A DNA stretch of 64,000 nucleotides from SYLG01 sp965226945 (GTDB taxonomy: Bacteria > Planctomycetota > Planctomycetia > Gemmatales > Gemmataceae): contig OZ245717.1 of NCBI GenBank assembly GCA_965226945.1, positions 2,170,001 to 2,234,000 on the forward strand. Direction: 5' to 3'. How positions within the stretch are numbered: position 1 is the stretch's first letter; the number at the start of each line of letters is the position of its first letter. The notes beneath the pieces were generated by a model that saw nothing but the letters and a program-made list of their open reading frames with translations, ran no database searches and was not told the origin of the DNA. A program made the position numbers and the translations under genes. Below are positions 55,785 to 64,000 of the stretch, piece by piece.

Positions 55785-56558
55785 ATGCTCATTCTCAGCG
55801 AAGTGGCCGACTCGATCGGCACGATCACGCTCAATCAACCGGCCAAGCGCAATGCCCTGAGCCGCGCCCTGATCGAGGAAGTGCTCGCGGCGCTGACCGA
55901 GTTTCAGAGAGCTCAGGTGCGCGTCGTCGTGTTGCGTGCCGCGTCCGATGCCAAGGTCTGGTCGGCCGGACATGACATTGGCGAATTACCGCACGCCACA
56001 GATCCCTTGCAATATTCCGACCCGCTGGAACGGTTGCTGCGCGCCGTCGCCGCTTACCCGGGCCCTGTGATCGCGATGGTCCACGGATCAGTCTGGGGCG
56101 GCGCGACCGACTTGGTCCTTAGCTGCGATCTGATCACCGGCGACGAAACGTGCTCCTTCGCAATCACACCGGCCAATCTGGGCCTCGCCTACAACACCGC
56201 CGGCCTGCTCCACTTCCTCAGGCGATTGCCCCTGAACCTGGTCAAAGAGATGTTCTTCGGCGCCGCACCCGTTCAAGCCGAGGACGCCGCCAAGTGGGGC
56301 ATCCTCAATCGATTGGTTAGTACCGCCGACCTGGAAAAAACCACCTACGATCTGGCCCGGTTGATGACGACCAAGGCGCCCTTGGTCCTCGCCACGGTGA
56401 AAGAACAACTGCGATTGTTATCCCAGGCCGTACAACTGACCCCCGAAACCTTCGAACGAATCGAAGGTCTGCGCCAGCGCGTGATCCAAAGCGAGGACTA
56501 TTTGGAAGGAATCGCGGCGTTTCACGAAAAGCGCAAACCGGTTTTTCGAGGGAGATAG
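55785..56558 (+). CDS. scpB: methylmalonyl-CoA decarboxylase (ScpB/YgfG-like)
   Basis: A 257-residue crotonase-fold enzyme close to E. coli ScpB along its whole length: SDAKVWSAGHDIGELP, DPLQYSDPLERLLR, VHGSVWGGATDLVLSCDLI, ITPANLGLAYNTAG, MTTKAPLVLATVKEQLRLLS and SEDYLEGIAAFHEKRKPVF. The residues known for decarboxylation in E. coli (His66, the oxyanion glycine, Tyr140) are kept as His63, the Gly105/106 pair and Tyr136. It converts methylmalonyl-CoA to propionyl-CoA. The start is ATG 55785; a TTG at 55746 is possible. With the CoA-transferase before it, it could form a short route from succinate to propionate, as Scp enzymes do in E. coli, though there the transferase is of another class. 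Confidence 0.88.
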   Translation: MLILSEVADSIGTITLNQPAKRNALSRALIEEVLAALTEFQRAQVRVVVLRAASDAKVWSAGHDIGELPHATDPLQYSDPLERLLRAVAAYPGPVIAMVHGSVWGGATDLVLSCDLITGDETCSFAITPANLGLAYNTAGLLHFLRRLPLNLVKEMFFGAAPVQAEDAAKWGILNRLVSTADLEKTTYDLARLMTTKAPLVLATVKEQLRLLSQAVQLTPETFERIEGLRQRVIQSEDYLEGIAAFHEKRKPVFRGR

Positions 56559-57624
56559 TGGCCTGTGGGTCAAGTTATCGGGTACGTGAGAGATTTTTTT
56601 CAACGCAAAGGCGCAAAGAGGCAAAGGACGCAAAGAAGGCCTTTGGGGTGTGCGGATGGCTGATCGGAACGGGGGCCGAGAAGAGAGAAGTTTTTTTTTC
56701 AACGCAAAGGCGCAAAGGGATCAAGGACGCAAAGGAGTATTTTTCAATCGCCTGGGCAAATCGTTTTCTGGCGTGCGGGCGTCAAAGATTTTTCTCACGC
56801 GGAGACGCGGAGTCGCCGAGAAAGAGAGGAGGCGGAGAGTTTGATGCATGGAGTTCACTCGACCGCAGGATGAGAGCGCGTTCAGGTTGGTTCGAATATT
56901 GAAGCTCTGGAATGCGAGTTGGGGATCATTGACTGGGTGACGTCCCGGGATTATTGACTCTATTATTATTCTATTTATTTCACCAGCGATCCTAGCGACG
57001 TAACGATTTAGAATCGGTGGACTCACATCCACCGCTCGCCAGTTTCTGCTCGCACCATACAACTGACTACCGTTGGTCTTTTAGCCCGCTGATCAACTCA
57101 ACCTCAAAGGCAGAATCCAGGCAAGCGAAGAGCGCTTTAGCTGATTATAATGATCCTCAATAGGAGACAACAAACCTCCCATGGCAGTATCCATTTACAA
57201 TCGAACCCGGCTCTACCCTCGTTTGCGCCCTATATTCTCGACCGTGATTGGTTCAAAATCTCTCCGCTTCCTCTTTTCCTGCGCGACTCCGCGTCTCCGC
57301 GTGAAATCCAATCATCCCTTTCGCCGCCAGCGCCGAAGACGACCAACCAAGACGACCTCTTCTTCTCCCTTTGCGTCCTTTGCCTCTTTGCGCCTTTGCG
57401 TTAAAAAAGCCTCTCCGCTCGGAGTTACCCGCCCCACGGACAACACTTCATCACCCTCTCCCTTTGCGCCTTTGTGTTGAAAAAAGCCCCTCCTCTATCC
57501 GTTTCCACAAGCCCATAGTCCGCCCCTCCCCACCTGCCCCCTTTGCGCCTTTTCATTTTCCTTTGCGCCTTTGCGTTGAAAATTCTTAGTTTTCCTTGGA
57601 ACGTAATCCCGGAAGGAGAGCGGC
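56559..57624. other. 1.1-kb gene-free region carrying repeat island 5
   Basis: No supported gene lies here. Between the forward and reverse repeat blocks (56830-57265) there is an AT-richer stretch with a run of TATTATTATT at about 56960-56975 and nothing recognisable. GGAAGGAG before 57625 belongs to the gnd gene. Confidence 0.55.
56593..57585. repeat. repeat island 5, nested inverted array
   Basis: Family A is forward at 56593-56640 and 56690-56737, family B forward at 56789-56828; then family B reverse at 57270-57308 and family A reverse at 57361-57410, 57459-57487 and 57539-57585. The order A A B ... B A A A is mirror-symmetric, so transcripts could fold into a very large hairpin. The first copy starts 34 bases after the scpB stop. 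Confidence 0.85.
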
Positions 57625-58644
57625 ATGGAACTCGGCATGATTGGGCTGGGGCGGATGGGGACGAATATGGTGAAGCGGCTGCTCAAGGGCGGCCATCGCT
57701 GTGTCGTTTATGACATTCACCCCGAGCCGGGTGCGGCGCTTGCCAAGGAAGGAGCCGTGACCGCGGCGACGCTTGAGCAGTTTGTCAAGGAACTGAAGAA
57801 GCCCCGGGCGGTCTGGTTGATGGTGCCGGCGGCCGTGGTCGATGTCACTTTGAAATCGCTCGTGCCCTTGTTGGAAGCGGGAGACATTGTGATCGATGGC
57901 GGCAACTCTTATTACCACGACGACCTCCGCCGTAGCGCCGAACTGAAAACCAGGGGGATTGAATATGTCGATGTCGGCACGAGCGGCGGCATCTGGGGGG
58001 CGGAGCGCGGTTATTGCCAGATGATCGGCGGTAACAAGGAGATCGTTCAGCATCTCGACCCGATCTTCAAGACTCTCGCCCCCTCGATCGATGCGGCGCC
58101 GCGCACTCCCGGCCGGGAAAAGATGGCCGGTACCGCCGAGCATGGCTACTTGCACTGCGGACCCAGCGGCGCGGGACACTTCGTCAAAATGGTGCACAAC
58201 GGCATCGAATATGGTCTGATGGCGGCCTACGCCGAGGGGCTGAACATCCTGCGGCATGCCAATGCGGGCAAGGTTCAGCGTACCGTCGATGCGGAAACGA
58301 CGCCGCTACGGCATCCCGAGCATTTTCCTTACGAGCTCAACCTTGCCGATATTACCGAAGTGTGGCGGCGCGGCAGCGTTGTTGCCTCGTGGCTCTTGGA
58401 CCTCGCGGCGCAATCGCTCGTGCAAAGTCCCGATTTGAGCAAATTCTCCGGCCGGGTGTCGGATTCGGGAGAAGGCCGCTGGACGATTCTGGCGGCCATC
58501 GAGGAGTCGGTGCCCGCGCCCGTGCTGAGCGCCGCGCTGTACGAAAGATTCTCCTCGCGCGGCGAAGCGGGCTTCGCCGACAAAATTCTGTCGGCCTTGC
58601 GTTATCAATTCGGCGGGCACGAAGAAAAGGCGCCGGGCGCCTGA
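57625..58644 (+). CDS. gnd: 6-phosphogluconate dehydrogenase, decarboxylating, short (NAD-type) form
   Basis: A 339-residue enzyme of the pentose-phosphate pathway: 6-phosphogluconate to ribulose 5-phosphate and CO2 with NAD(P). The nucleotide motif is MIGLGRMGTNMVKRLL; substrate and catalytic segments are VIDGGNSYYHDD, DVGTSGGIWGAERGYCQMIGG and GPSGAGHFVKMVHNGIEYG with the catalytic Lys. At about 340 residues it is the short class (YqeC/GndA-like), which often prefers NAD, rather than the 470-residue form. GGAAGGAG 6 bases before ATG fixes the start. The PPK2 gene follows 78 bases downstream. Confidence 0.93.
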   Translation: MELGMIGLGRMGTNMVKRLLKGGHRCVVYDIHPEPGAALAKEGAVTAATLEQFVKELKKPRAVWLMVPAAVVDVTLKSLVPLLEAGDIVIDGGNSYYHDDLRRSAELKTRGIEYVDVGTSGGIWGAERGYCQMIGGNKEIVQHLDPIFKTLAPSIDAAPRTPGREKMAGTAEHGYLHCGPSGAGHFVKMVHNGIEYGLMAAYAEGLNILRHANAGKVQRTVDAETTPLRHPEHFPYELNLADITEVWRRGSVVASWLLDLAAQSLVQSPDLSKFSGRVSDSGEGRWTILAAIEESVPAPVLSAALYERFSSRGEAGFADKILSALRYQFGGHEEKAPGA

Positions 58645-58722
58645 CCAGATGGTGCGCAGCCTTCCCCCGAGCCGAGGATTCGGGGGAGCAAGCGAACGGG
58701 TTCCCCAACAGGAGCAACACTC

Positions 58723-59592
58723 TTGAATTACCGCAAGCAGTTTCAGATCGCGCCGGGAAGCCGAGCGCGGCTCAAAGATCACGATCCGGGGCTGACCGAC
58801 AAGAAGGAATCCAAAGATTCGGCCGAGGTCAAGGTCGCCCAATATCTAGAGCGGATGGATGCGCTGCAGTTTCGGCTTTACGCCGAACGCAGGCGCTCGG
58901 TGCTTATCTGCCTGCAGGCGCTCGACGCCGGGGGCAAGGATGGGGTCATCCGCCATGTGCTCGGTTCGATGAACCCGCAGGGCTGCCGCGTCGCCAGCTT
59001 CAAGCAGCCCTCGGCGGAAGAACTGGCCCATGATTTCTTGTGGCGAATCGAACGCGAACTGCCGGGCAAGGGCGAAGTCGTCGTCTTCAACCGCTCGCAC
59101 TACGAAGATGTGCTCATCGTGCGCGTTCACCACCTGGTGCCCAAATCGGTCTGGTCGGCGCGTTACGATCAGATCAACGATTTCGAACGCCGCCTGGCGG
59201 CCAATGGCACGCATATCGTCAAGTTCTTTCTGCACATCAGTAAGGAAGAGCAACTGAAACGGTTCAAGCAGCGCCTCGACGACCCCGATCGCCAGTGGAA
59301 AATCAGCGAGGCCGATTATTCAGAGCGCGAGCTATGGGACCGTTACCAGAGCGCTTATGAAGATGCCCTGGGCCAATGCAGTACGGACGAGGCCCCCTGG
59401 TATGTGATTCCCTCGGATCACAAATGGTTTCGCGACTTGGCGATTGCCCGGATCATGGTCGAGACGATGGAGGAGCTTGGCATCGAGGTTCCGAAATCGA
59501 CCGTGGACATTGAGGCCATCCGCAAACAATACCACGATTCGGTCATGGAAGGAGAGAAAGAGAAGAATGGTAAGAAAGCAAACAAGTCATGA
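58723..59592 (+). CDS. ppk2: polyphosphate kinase 2 family protein
   Basis: A 289-residue enzyme of the PPK2 (PPK2-III-like) family, which transfers phosphate from polyphosphate to AMP, ADP or other nucleotides. Walker A is at 66-75 (ALDAGGKDGV), the Walker B-like FNRSHYEDV at 122-130, and the lid and helical part read KFFLHISKEEQLKRFKQRL and PWYVIPSDHKWFRDLAIARI. The start codon is TTG with AGGAG 8 bases upstream. It lies behind gnd on the same strand; a shared transcript is possible. The stop is 44 bases from the convergent oxidase operon end. Confidence 0.9.
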   Translation: MNYRKQFQIAPGSRARLKDHDPGLTDKKESKDSAEVKVAQYLERMDALQFRLYAERRRSVLICLQALDAGGKDGVIRHVLGSMNPQGCRVASFKQPSAEELAHDFLWRIERELPGKGEVVVFNRSHYEDVLIVRVHHLVPKSVWSARYDQINDFERRLAANGTHIVKFFLHISKEEQLKRFKQRLDDPDRQWKISEADYSERELWDRYQSAYEDALGQCSTDEAPWYVIPSDHKWFRDLAIARIMVETMEELGIEVPKSTVDIEAIRKQYHDSVMEGEKEKNGKKANKS

Positions 59593-59635
59593 GGTTTGCA
59601 TTGAAATAGGGGATGCGCTCAAGCGCCGGGGCCGA

Positions 59636-59845
59636 TCAGGGCGGCGGCGCCTTGGATTCGTTCGGCGATGATTGGTTTCTCGTGGTATCAGGGCGGTGGT
59701 CGTTGACCATCGGGCGCGCATCCCACGACATCACCCGGTACTTCGGGGCTTCAAACCAGCGGCGCAAATCGGGCCGCGAGAGCCAAATGAGCCCAAACAC
59801 AGCAAGGAACAGCGTCACCGTCGCAACGATCAGGTTGACGGCCAT
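59636..59845 (-). CDS. small membrane protein, probable oxidase accessory subunit (CcoQ-like)
   Basis: A 69-residue protein with one N-terminal membrane helix (VNLIVATVTLFLAVFGLIWL) and a hydrophilic tail (RPDLRRWFEAPKYRVMSW onward). Its ATG overlaps the stop of the large oxidase gene (TGATG), so it is translated with it. Position and shape suggest a CcoQ-type or similar small cytochrome oxidase subunit, but the sequence alone does not prove this. Confidence 0.6.
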   Translation of the reverse strand: MAVNLIVATVTLFLAVFGLIWLSRPDLRRWFEAPKYRVMSWDARPMVNDHRPDTTRNQSSPNESKAPPP

Positions 59846-62511
59846 CAGCGTCCTCCTTCGGGCCGGTAAAGCGACCGGACATAACGAACAAGCGCCACCC
59901 TATCGGCTTCGGTGATCTTGCTCTTCCAGGCCGGCATGGCCGTGCCGGGAACTCCATGGGCGACGGCCGCTTCGGCATAGGCGACGGTTGGCTGCACCAG
60001 CGTGAGATCGGTCGGGGCCGGGGCCAGCGTCGTCGCCGTGCGTTCGTTGCCCCGGCCGTCGTTGCCGTGGCACGAGGCGCAGTTGTGGCGAAACAAAGCC
60101 GCCACTCGCTCGGGTTCAGTCGGGGTGACACTCTCGCGATCGAGCGGCCCAAGCGATTGAACATAGGCGACCAAGCCGCGCAACTCCCCCACCGATAGAT
60201 CGGCGAATGAGGTCATGGATGAACCGCGCACGCCATGCCAGAGCGCCTGGCTAACCGCCTTTTCAGAAAATCGCGCCGAGGTCAAATCGCGCGGCAGGGG
60301 AAGCAAGCCCGCGGCGGCGGGGCCATCGCCCCGGCCGCTCGCTCCGTGACAGCCGGCGCAATGTTCGGTGAACTCGCGCGCGCCGCGCAATGCCAGCCGC
60401 GCTTGTTCTCCCGGGGCGGTGCCGGCGGCAAAAACCGGCGCGGGGCCGCGCGTTCGCGCAATGGCACAGTCGCAGAACATACCCAGGCGCTTCTCTTCCC
60501 CGGCATTCGTGGTCGAAATAGGCGCAGGCGTCCCAAGGCCGACGAGTTGCGCGTCGCGGCCAAGCGATTCGAGGTAGGCGACCAAGTCGCGTGCTTCGCC
60601 GGTCGGCTTGGTTGCACTGCCATCGAAAAGCCAGGGATAAGGAGGCATGTTCGACCAGGGAACGACATGGCGCGGGTTCCACAGATGAGCAAGTTGCCAG
60701 TCGCGCGACTTTTTCCCAGCTTCGCGGCTCAGGTCGGGGCCGACCCGCCTCGTGCCCCAAAGTTGCGGAGTGTCGTTTTCCCCTTCCCAGGCCTGGCTGA
60801 CAAAACCGAAGCGGCGCACGTCCGCTTCGGTGGCGCGCACGAGTTGCGAATGGCAGTTGATGCATCCTTCGCGAATGTAAAGTGCGCGTCCGCGCAGTTC
60901 GGCCAGGCTCGGCTCTGGCAAATGAAACGGTTTCGTTTTGGCGATTTCCATTTCGAGTTCCCGGTTCGGCCAGACCGCCAACACGACGAAAGAGAACAGG
61001 AACATGCCAAACCCCGCCACTCCCGTCAGCACATAGGCGCTTCGCAACCAGGCAAGACCATGGGGCTCGGCTGCGGCCTCAGGATCCTGGGCGGTACGGA
61101 AATGGGCCGGCGCCCTGGAAGAATCGCCAAAGGTTGCGCCCATCGCTTGGGCGACGGGCCCACTGAGCAAGGCAACGGGCAAGAGCAAGAAGCCGGCGAA
61201 GAGGACAAGGCCAGATAGCACTCGCACTTGCCAGAACACTGCCGAAGCTTTGACCGATTCGCCCCAGGCGGCATCGGACTCCCACAGGCCTCCCTGCACC
61301 AGTCCCACCGCGGTCAGATCCAACACCATCAAGGCCAGCCCGATCGTGAGGAACCAGAAGGCCCAGTCGGCCGCCCTTTTGTTGAAGCGAAACCCGGGCG
61401 TTCGCTGCCAGGCGAAAAAGAGACCGCCGATCGCGGCGAAGGAGGCAAAACCAATCATCGCCAGGTGCGAGTGGCCGATCACCCAGTCGCTGAAGTGGAC
61501 GAAGCGGTTGACCGGCATGAGCGCCTGCATCGACCCTTGCAGGCTGACCACCAGGTACAAGACAATCGACAGCCAGACGAAACGCAAGGCGGGATCGCGG
61601 CCCACCGCCGCGGCAGAGCCGCGTAGCGACAAAAGCAAATTGGAAACAACCAGGATCACATCAAGCCCCAGGTAGACCGAGGCGACAATCGCCCCTTTCT
61701 GCGCCTCCATGGGAATGGACGAGAAGACATAGTGATGGGTGCCGTTGAGCGGGTAGATCAGGAACAATAGCCAGAAGCCAAGCATGGATAAAAAGTGACT
61801 GTAGATGGGCCTGCCGGTGGTCAAGGGAATGACGATGTAGGCGATCGCCACGGCGAACGGCGTGACATAAAGCCCGACGGCGTCGTGAATCCACAGGCCG
61901 CTGTAAGTGGCGCCGCGCGCGCCGGGAACGGCCTCGGGGGCGAAGTTGCCGACGGCATAAGCAAACAGGGTGAAGGTCAGCCCGCCCAGGATGTACCAGC
62001 CCGACACATAGAGGTCGGCAAGTCCCGCGCGCAAAAAGGGCAACACGAACTGCACCGCCGCCAGGCCGAAGGCGAAGACCGCCACGAAATCGAGCGAGCG
62101 CGGAAACTCGGCCCATTCGAGCGGTTGGCCCAGCCCGGCATGGAGCATCGCCCAGCCAGGAATCGTGAGCAGCAAATTCCAGACGACAAAGAGCCCCCAT
62201 CCCAGCGCGCGGCTGGTGACGGGCCGGCCGGCCAGGCGTGGCACGGCGTGATAGAAAAACGCGAGAAAGGCGTTGCCCAGCCAGCCGAAGAAAATCCCCT
62301 GAGTGTGAGCGGGCCGCAGCCGGCCAAGGGTCAGCCAGGCTTCGCCGCCTAGCCAGTCGGGCCAGACGAATTTGGCCGCCACCGCCAATCCGAGCAGGGC
62401 CACATAAGCGACCATGGCGAGAGCGATCAGACCATGGGCTCGCACCAGAGCGCTTACGTCCTCAAGGTGTTTCAAAGCGATGGGGTCTGCTTCAACGGTT
62501 GACCCGGTCAT
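59845..62511 (-). CDS. ccoN: cbb3-type oxidase CcoN-CcoO fusion with C-terminal diheme (CcoP-like) region
   Basis: An 888-residue fusion. Residues 20-455 are CcoN-like, with about twelve membrane helices and metal ligands His69, His209, His259/His260 and the His pair of GHSH (347/349); Tyr253 lies 44 residues after His209, the spacing of the cross-linked Tyr-His pair in cbb3 oxidases. Residues 485-655 form a CcoO-like part: one helix, then CINCH at 550-554 and the MPPYPWL loop. Residues 705-888 carry two more heme sites, CAGCH (718-722) and CASCH (811-815), like CcoP. The chain would reduce O2 to water and pump protons. ATG 62511 is used because it overlaps the upstream stop (ATGA); the frame extends further but without homology. 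Confidence 0.9.
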   Translation of the reverse strand: MTGSTVEADPIALKHLEDVSALVRAHGLIALAMVAYVALLGLAVAAKFVWPDWLGGEAWLTLGRLRPAHTQGIFFGWLGNAFLAFFYHAVPRLAGRPVTSRALGWGLFVVWNLLLTIPGWAMLHAGLGQPLEWAEFPRSLDFVAVFAFGLAAVQFVLPFLRAGLADLYVSGWYILGGLTFTLFAYAVGNFAPEAVPGARGATYSGLWIHDAVGLYVTPFAVAIAYIVIPLTTGRPIYSHFLSMLGFWLLFLIYPLNGTHHYVFSSIPMEAQKGAIVASVYLGLDVILVVSNLLLSLRGSAAAVGRDPALRFVWLSIVLYLVVSLQGSMQALMPVNRFVHFSDWVIGHSHLAMIGFASFAAIGGLFFAWQRTPGFRFNKRAADWAFWFLTIGLALMVLDLTAVGLVQGGLWESDAAWGESVKASAVFWQVRVLSGLVLFAGFLLLPVALLSGPVAQAMGATFGDSSRAPAHFRTAQDPEAAAEPHGLAWLRSAYVLTGVAGFGMFLFSFVVLAVWPNRELEMEIAKTKPFHLPEPSLAELRGRALYIREGCINCHSQLVRATEADVRRFGFVSQAWEGENDTPQLWGTRRVGPDLSREAGKKSRDWQLAHLWNPRHVVPWSNMPPYPWLFDGSATKPTGEARDLVAYLESLGRDAQLVGLGTPAPISTTNAGEEKRLGMFCDCAIARTRGPAPVFAAGTAPGEQARLALRGAREFTEHCAGCHGASGRGDGPAAAGLLPLPRDLTSARFSEKAVSQALWHGVRGSSMTSFADLSVGELRGLVAYVQSLGPLDRESVTPTEPERVAALFRHNCASCHGNDGRGNERTATTLAPAPTDLTLVQPTVAYAEAAVAHGVPGTAMPAWKSKITEADRVALVRYVRSLYRPEGGR

Positions 62512-62912
62512 GGCATTCCTCGGATCACCGCGAGGTATTCGAGAATTTCCTTTTGCTCCGATTCGGATAGCGGCGCGCCGTAATTCGCGACCATCTTGTG
62601 AATGGTCTCCTCCCATTTCTTCATGGGGAAATGAGGTTGATTCAGGATCAATTGGGCCGAGTGGCAGAGGTTGCACGCCGACTGCACAAGGGGCCGATGC
62701 GGCCCTGCAGGTAGATCCGCCTCGTAGTGGGGCAAGCTCATGGACATCACTGGCCCCTGGGCTTCCGCCGGCGCCGATTCACCGGTGCTTACGAGCGCTC
62801 CACCGCGGGTGCCGTAATAGGCAATGGCCGCGGCCAGGGCGGCAAGTGCGCCAACCGCGATCAGCATCACACCAGAAGGCCGGCCGTGGGCGGCGGGTTT
62901 CACTTCTGCCAT
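62508..62912 (-). CDS. membrane-anchored cytochrome c subunit of sulfite dehydrogenase (SorB-like)
   Basis: A 134-residue protein with one membrane helix at about residues 15-33 (MLIAVGALAALAAAIAYY) and a single c-type heme site, CNLCH at 80-84. A conserved GAPLSESEQKEILEYLAVIRG tail is typical of small cytochromes paired with SorA/SoxC-type enzymes. The start overlaps the stop of the molybdoenzyme gene (TGATG), and its stop overlaps the oxidase start. It should take electrons from sulfite oxidation and pass them to the oxidase. Confidence 0.85.
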   Translation of the reverse strand: MAEVKPAAHGRPSGVMLIAVGALAALAAAIAYYGTRGGALVSTGESAPAEAQGPVMSMSLPHYEADLPAGPHRPLVQSACNLCHSAQLILNQPHFPMKKWEETIHKMVANYGAPLSESEQKEILEYLAVIRGMP

Positions 62913-64000
62913 CAGGCCACCGTCAGCGGAAGTTCTTCGATCACATTGCGCATGAAACCGCCACGGTTCCAGCCTGCCTCGGCGGGCTGAGTCTGGCCTG
63001 AATTGCTCGTCGCCTTGACCCTGAGGCGTACCTCCCCCTTCGCCTTCGGCGTCCAGTTCAGCCGCCAGCGGCGAAACGAAAACTTGCCAAGATCGTCACC
63101 CAGACGAGCAAGTTCCCAGGTCGCGCCGCCGTCGGCCGAAATTTCGACCGAGCGGATGCCGTCGCCGCCATCGAAGGCGATCCCGTCGAGGGCAACGGGG
63201 CGGTCCACCGGTACGCTCGCTTCGGCATCGGGAGTCGTGAAAAAGGACCGGACATTCATCCGGTGGATAGGCACCGTTTCGCTCCCCAGGCGGTCCGGCG
63301 ATTCGACGGCATTCAAGGTCGTGGGAATTTTGTAGGCGCTGGTCATCCAGTAGCCCTTGAATGGTTGCGCGAGCACGGTGATCTCGGCCAGCGCCTTGAC
63401 CCAGTAGGTGGCATACCAGCCCGGCACGACCAATCGGCAAGGAAAGCCATTGAGCAAGGGTAAGGGCTTGCCGTTCATCTCATAGGCAACGAGCGGTTCG
63501 GCCGCCAATGCGTGGTCGGCATCAAGGGCCTTTTGAAAATCGGGCACAGAGGGCAGCGGCCCTTCGTCGAGCCCGTCGAAGACCACCTGCACGGCCCCGG
63601 CCTTGATCTTGGCGCGGCGCAGAAGATCGCGCAAGGGTACGCCGGTCCAGCGGGCATTGCCCATCGCGCCATTGGCCCACTGCGCACCCGACAGCCGGGG
63701 CGCGAACAGGCCGCGTGAATTGCCCGAGCACTGGTTGACCGCAACCACCGATTGCCCGCCCATGTTTCTTAAGTCATCGAGCGAGAGTTCGAGCGGGCTT
63801 GCGACATGTCCGCCCATTTTGAGCCGGTAAGTGCGCGTATCGATGGTGGTGGGCACCGTTTGCAGATGCCAGCGTACATAGAAGGCCTCGTTGGGCGTGA
63901 GGTCTTGCCGGTAAAAGCGCCACGGGGTTTCCAGGCAAGGGGGGCGATCGTCGATCACCCGCATCGGCACCTTGCCGGGGAAGCGCAAAACGGGGTCGGG
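62912..64000 (-). CDS. molybdopterin sulfite dehydrogenase/oxidase (SorA/SoxC-like), N-terminus outside window
   Basis: The frame is open to the window edge (reading PDPVLRFPGKVP before the first ATG-like codons), so the gene starts outside; about 362 residues are seen. It has the sulfite oxidase Mo-cofactor domain: RWHLQTVP, LRNMGGQSVVAVNQCSGNSRG with the Mo-binding Cys, RWTGVPLRDLL, GFPCRLVVPGWYATYWVKAL, followed by the Mo-co dimerisation domain (VEISADGGATWELARL, WTPKAKGEVRLRVKATSNSGQTQPAE). It oxidises sulfite to sulfate, probably in the periplasm, and donates electrons to the cytochrome encoded next. SoxC-type use in thiosulfate oxidation is an alternative; no sox genes are in view. Confidence 0.88.
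   Translation of the reverse strand, partial: PDPVLRFPGKVPMRVIDDRPPCLETPWRFYRQDLTPNEAFYVRWHLQTVPTTIDTRTYRLKMGGHVASPLELSLDDLRNMGGQSVVAVNQCSGNSRGLFAPRLSGAQWANGAMGNARWTGVPLRDLLRRAKIKAGAVQVVFDGLDEGPLPSVPDFQKALDADHALAAEPLVAYEMNGKPLPLLNGFPCRLVVPGWYATYWVKALAEITVLAQPFKGYWMTSAYKIPTTLNAVESPDRLGSETVPIHRMNVRSFFTTPDAEASVPVDRPVALDGIAFDGGDGIRSVEISADGGATWELARLGDDLGKFSFRRWRLNWTPKAKGEVRLRVKATSNSGQTQPAEAGWNRGGFMRNVIEELPLTVA

Overview
The window looks like planctomycete DNA, most likely a Gemmata-type lineage. This is an inference from gene families: two DUF1559 prepilin-like proteins with the H-X9-DG tail, two PQQ-type beta-propeller proteins, a TTHWS-type ECF sigma factor followed by a zinc-ribbon/kinase/TPR protein, a sorbosone-dehydrogenase-like protein, high GC, and intergenic islands full of CGCAAAG repeats. 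No rRNA, tRNA, CRISPR array, transposase or phage gene was recognised.

Region by region. 1-16 kb: the tail of a Gfo/Idh/MocA oxidoreductase, a Ca/Na antiporter, a frameshifted FAD monooxygenase, a beta-propeller protein with an inserted and apparently circularly permuted malectin domain, an ECF sigma/Ser-Thr kinase pair, a sorbosone-dehydrogenase-like enzyme, a DUF1559 protein, an alpha/beta hydrolase, a Tat-exported aldo/keto reductase and a second FAD monooxygenase. 16-24 kb (minus strand): a complete tripartite RND efflux system (adaptor, pump, outer-membrane factor). 24-26.5 kb: an SDR gene divergent from a TetR regulator across a perfect 18-bp palindrome, then a thioesterase.

27-41 kb is a signalling island. 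A stressosome module (RsbR, RsbS, RsbT and a phosphatase with its own RsbT/RsbW-like ATPase domain) runs directly, with overlapping genes, into two hybrid histidine kinases; the first carries an extra RsbT/RsbW-like ATPase domain at its N-terminus. A third hybrid kinase and a MEDS-domain sensor lie convergently, and an OmpR-type regulator with its sensor kinase follows. This suggests one pathway from a stressosome switch into phosphorelay output.

41-57.6 kb: a DUF1559/PepSY-like lipoprotein pair, a second beta-propeller protein (a paralogue without the malectin insert), a membrane hybrid kinase, a thioredoxin-like lipid- or wall-facing protein, an ECF sigma/anti-sigma pair, a small secreted protein, a leucine-rich-repeat-like protein, and a class III CoA-transferase with methylmalonyl-CoA decarboxylase. 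Five gene-poor stretches here carry two related short repeat families arranged as nested inverted repeats, one with a 195-bp tandem duplication.

57.6-64 kb: 6-phosphogluconate dehydrogenase and a PPK2 kinase on the plus strand, then a minus-strand overlapping operon of a molybdenum sulfite dehydrogenase (cut by the window end), its cytochrome c, a single polypeptide joining CcoN, CcoO and a diheme CcoP-like part, and a small membrane subunit. This would carry electrons from sulfite (or a related donor) to oxygen.
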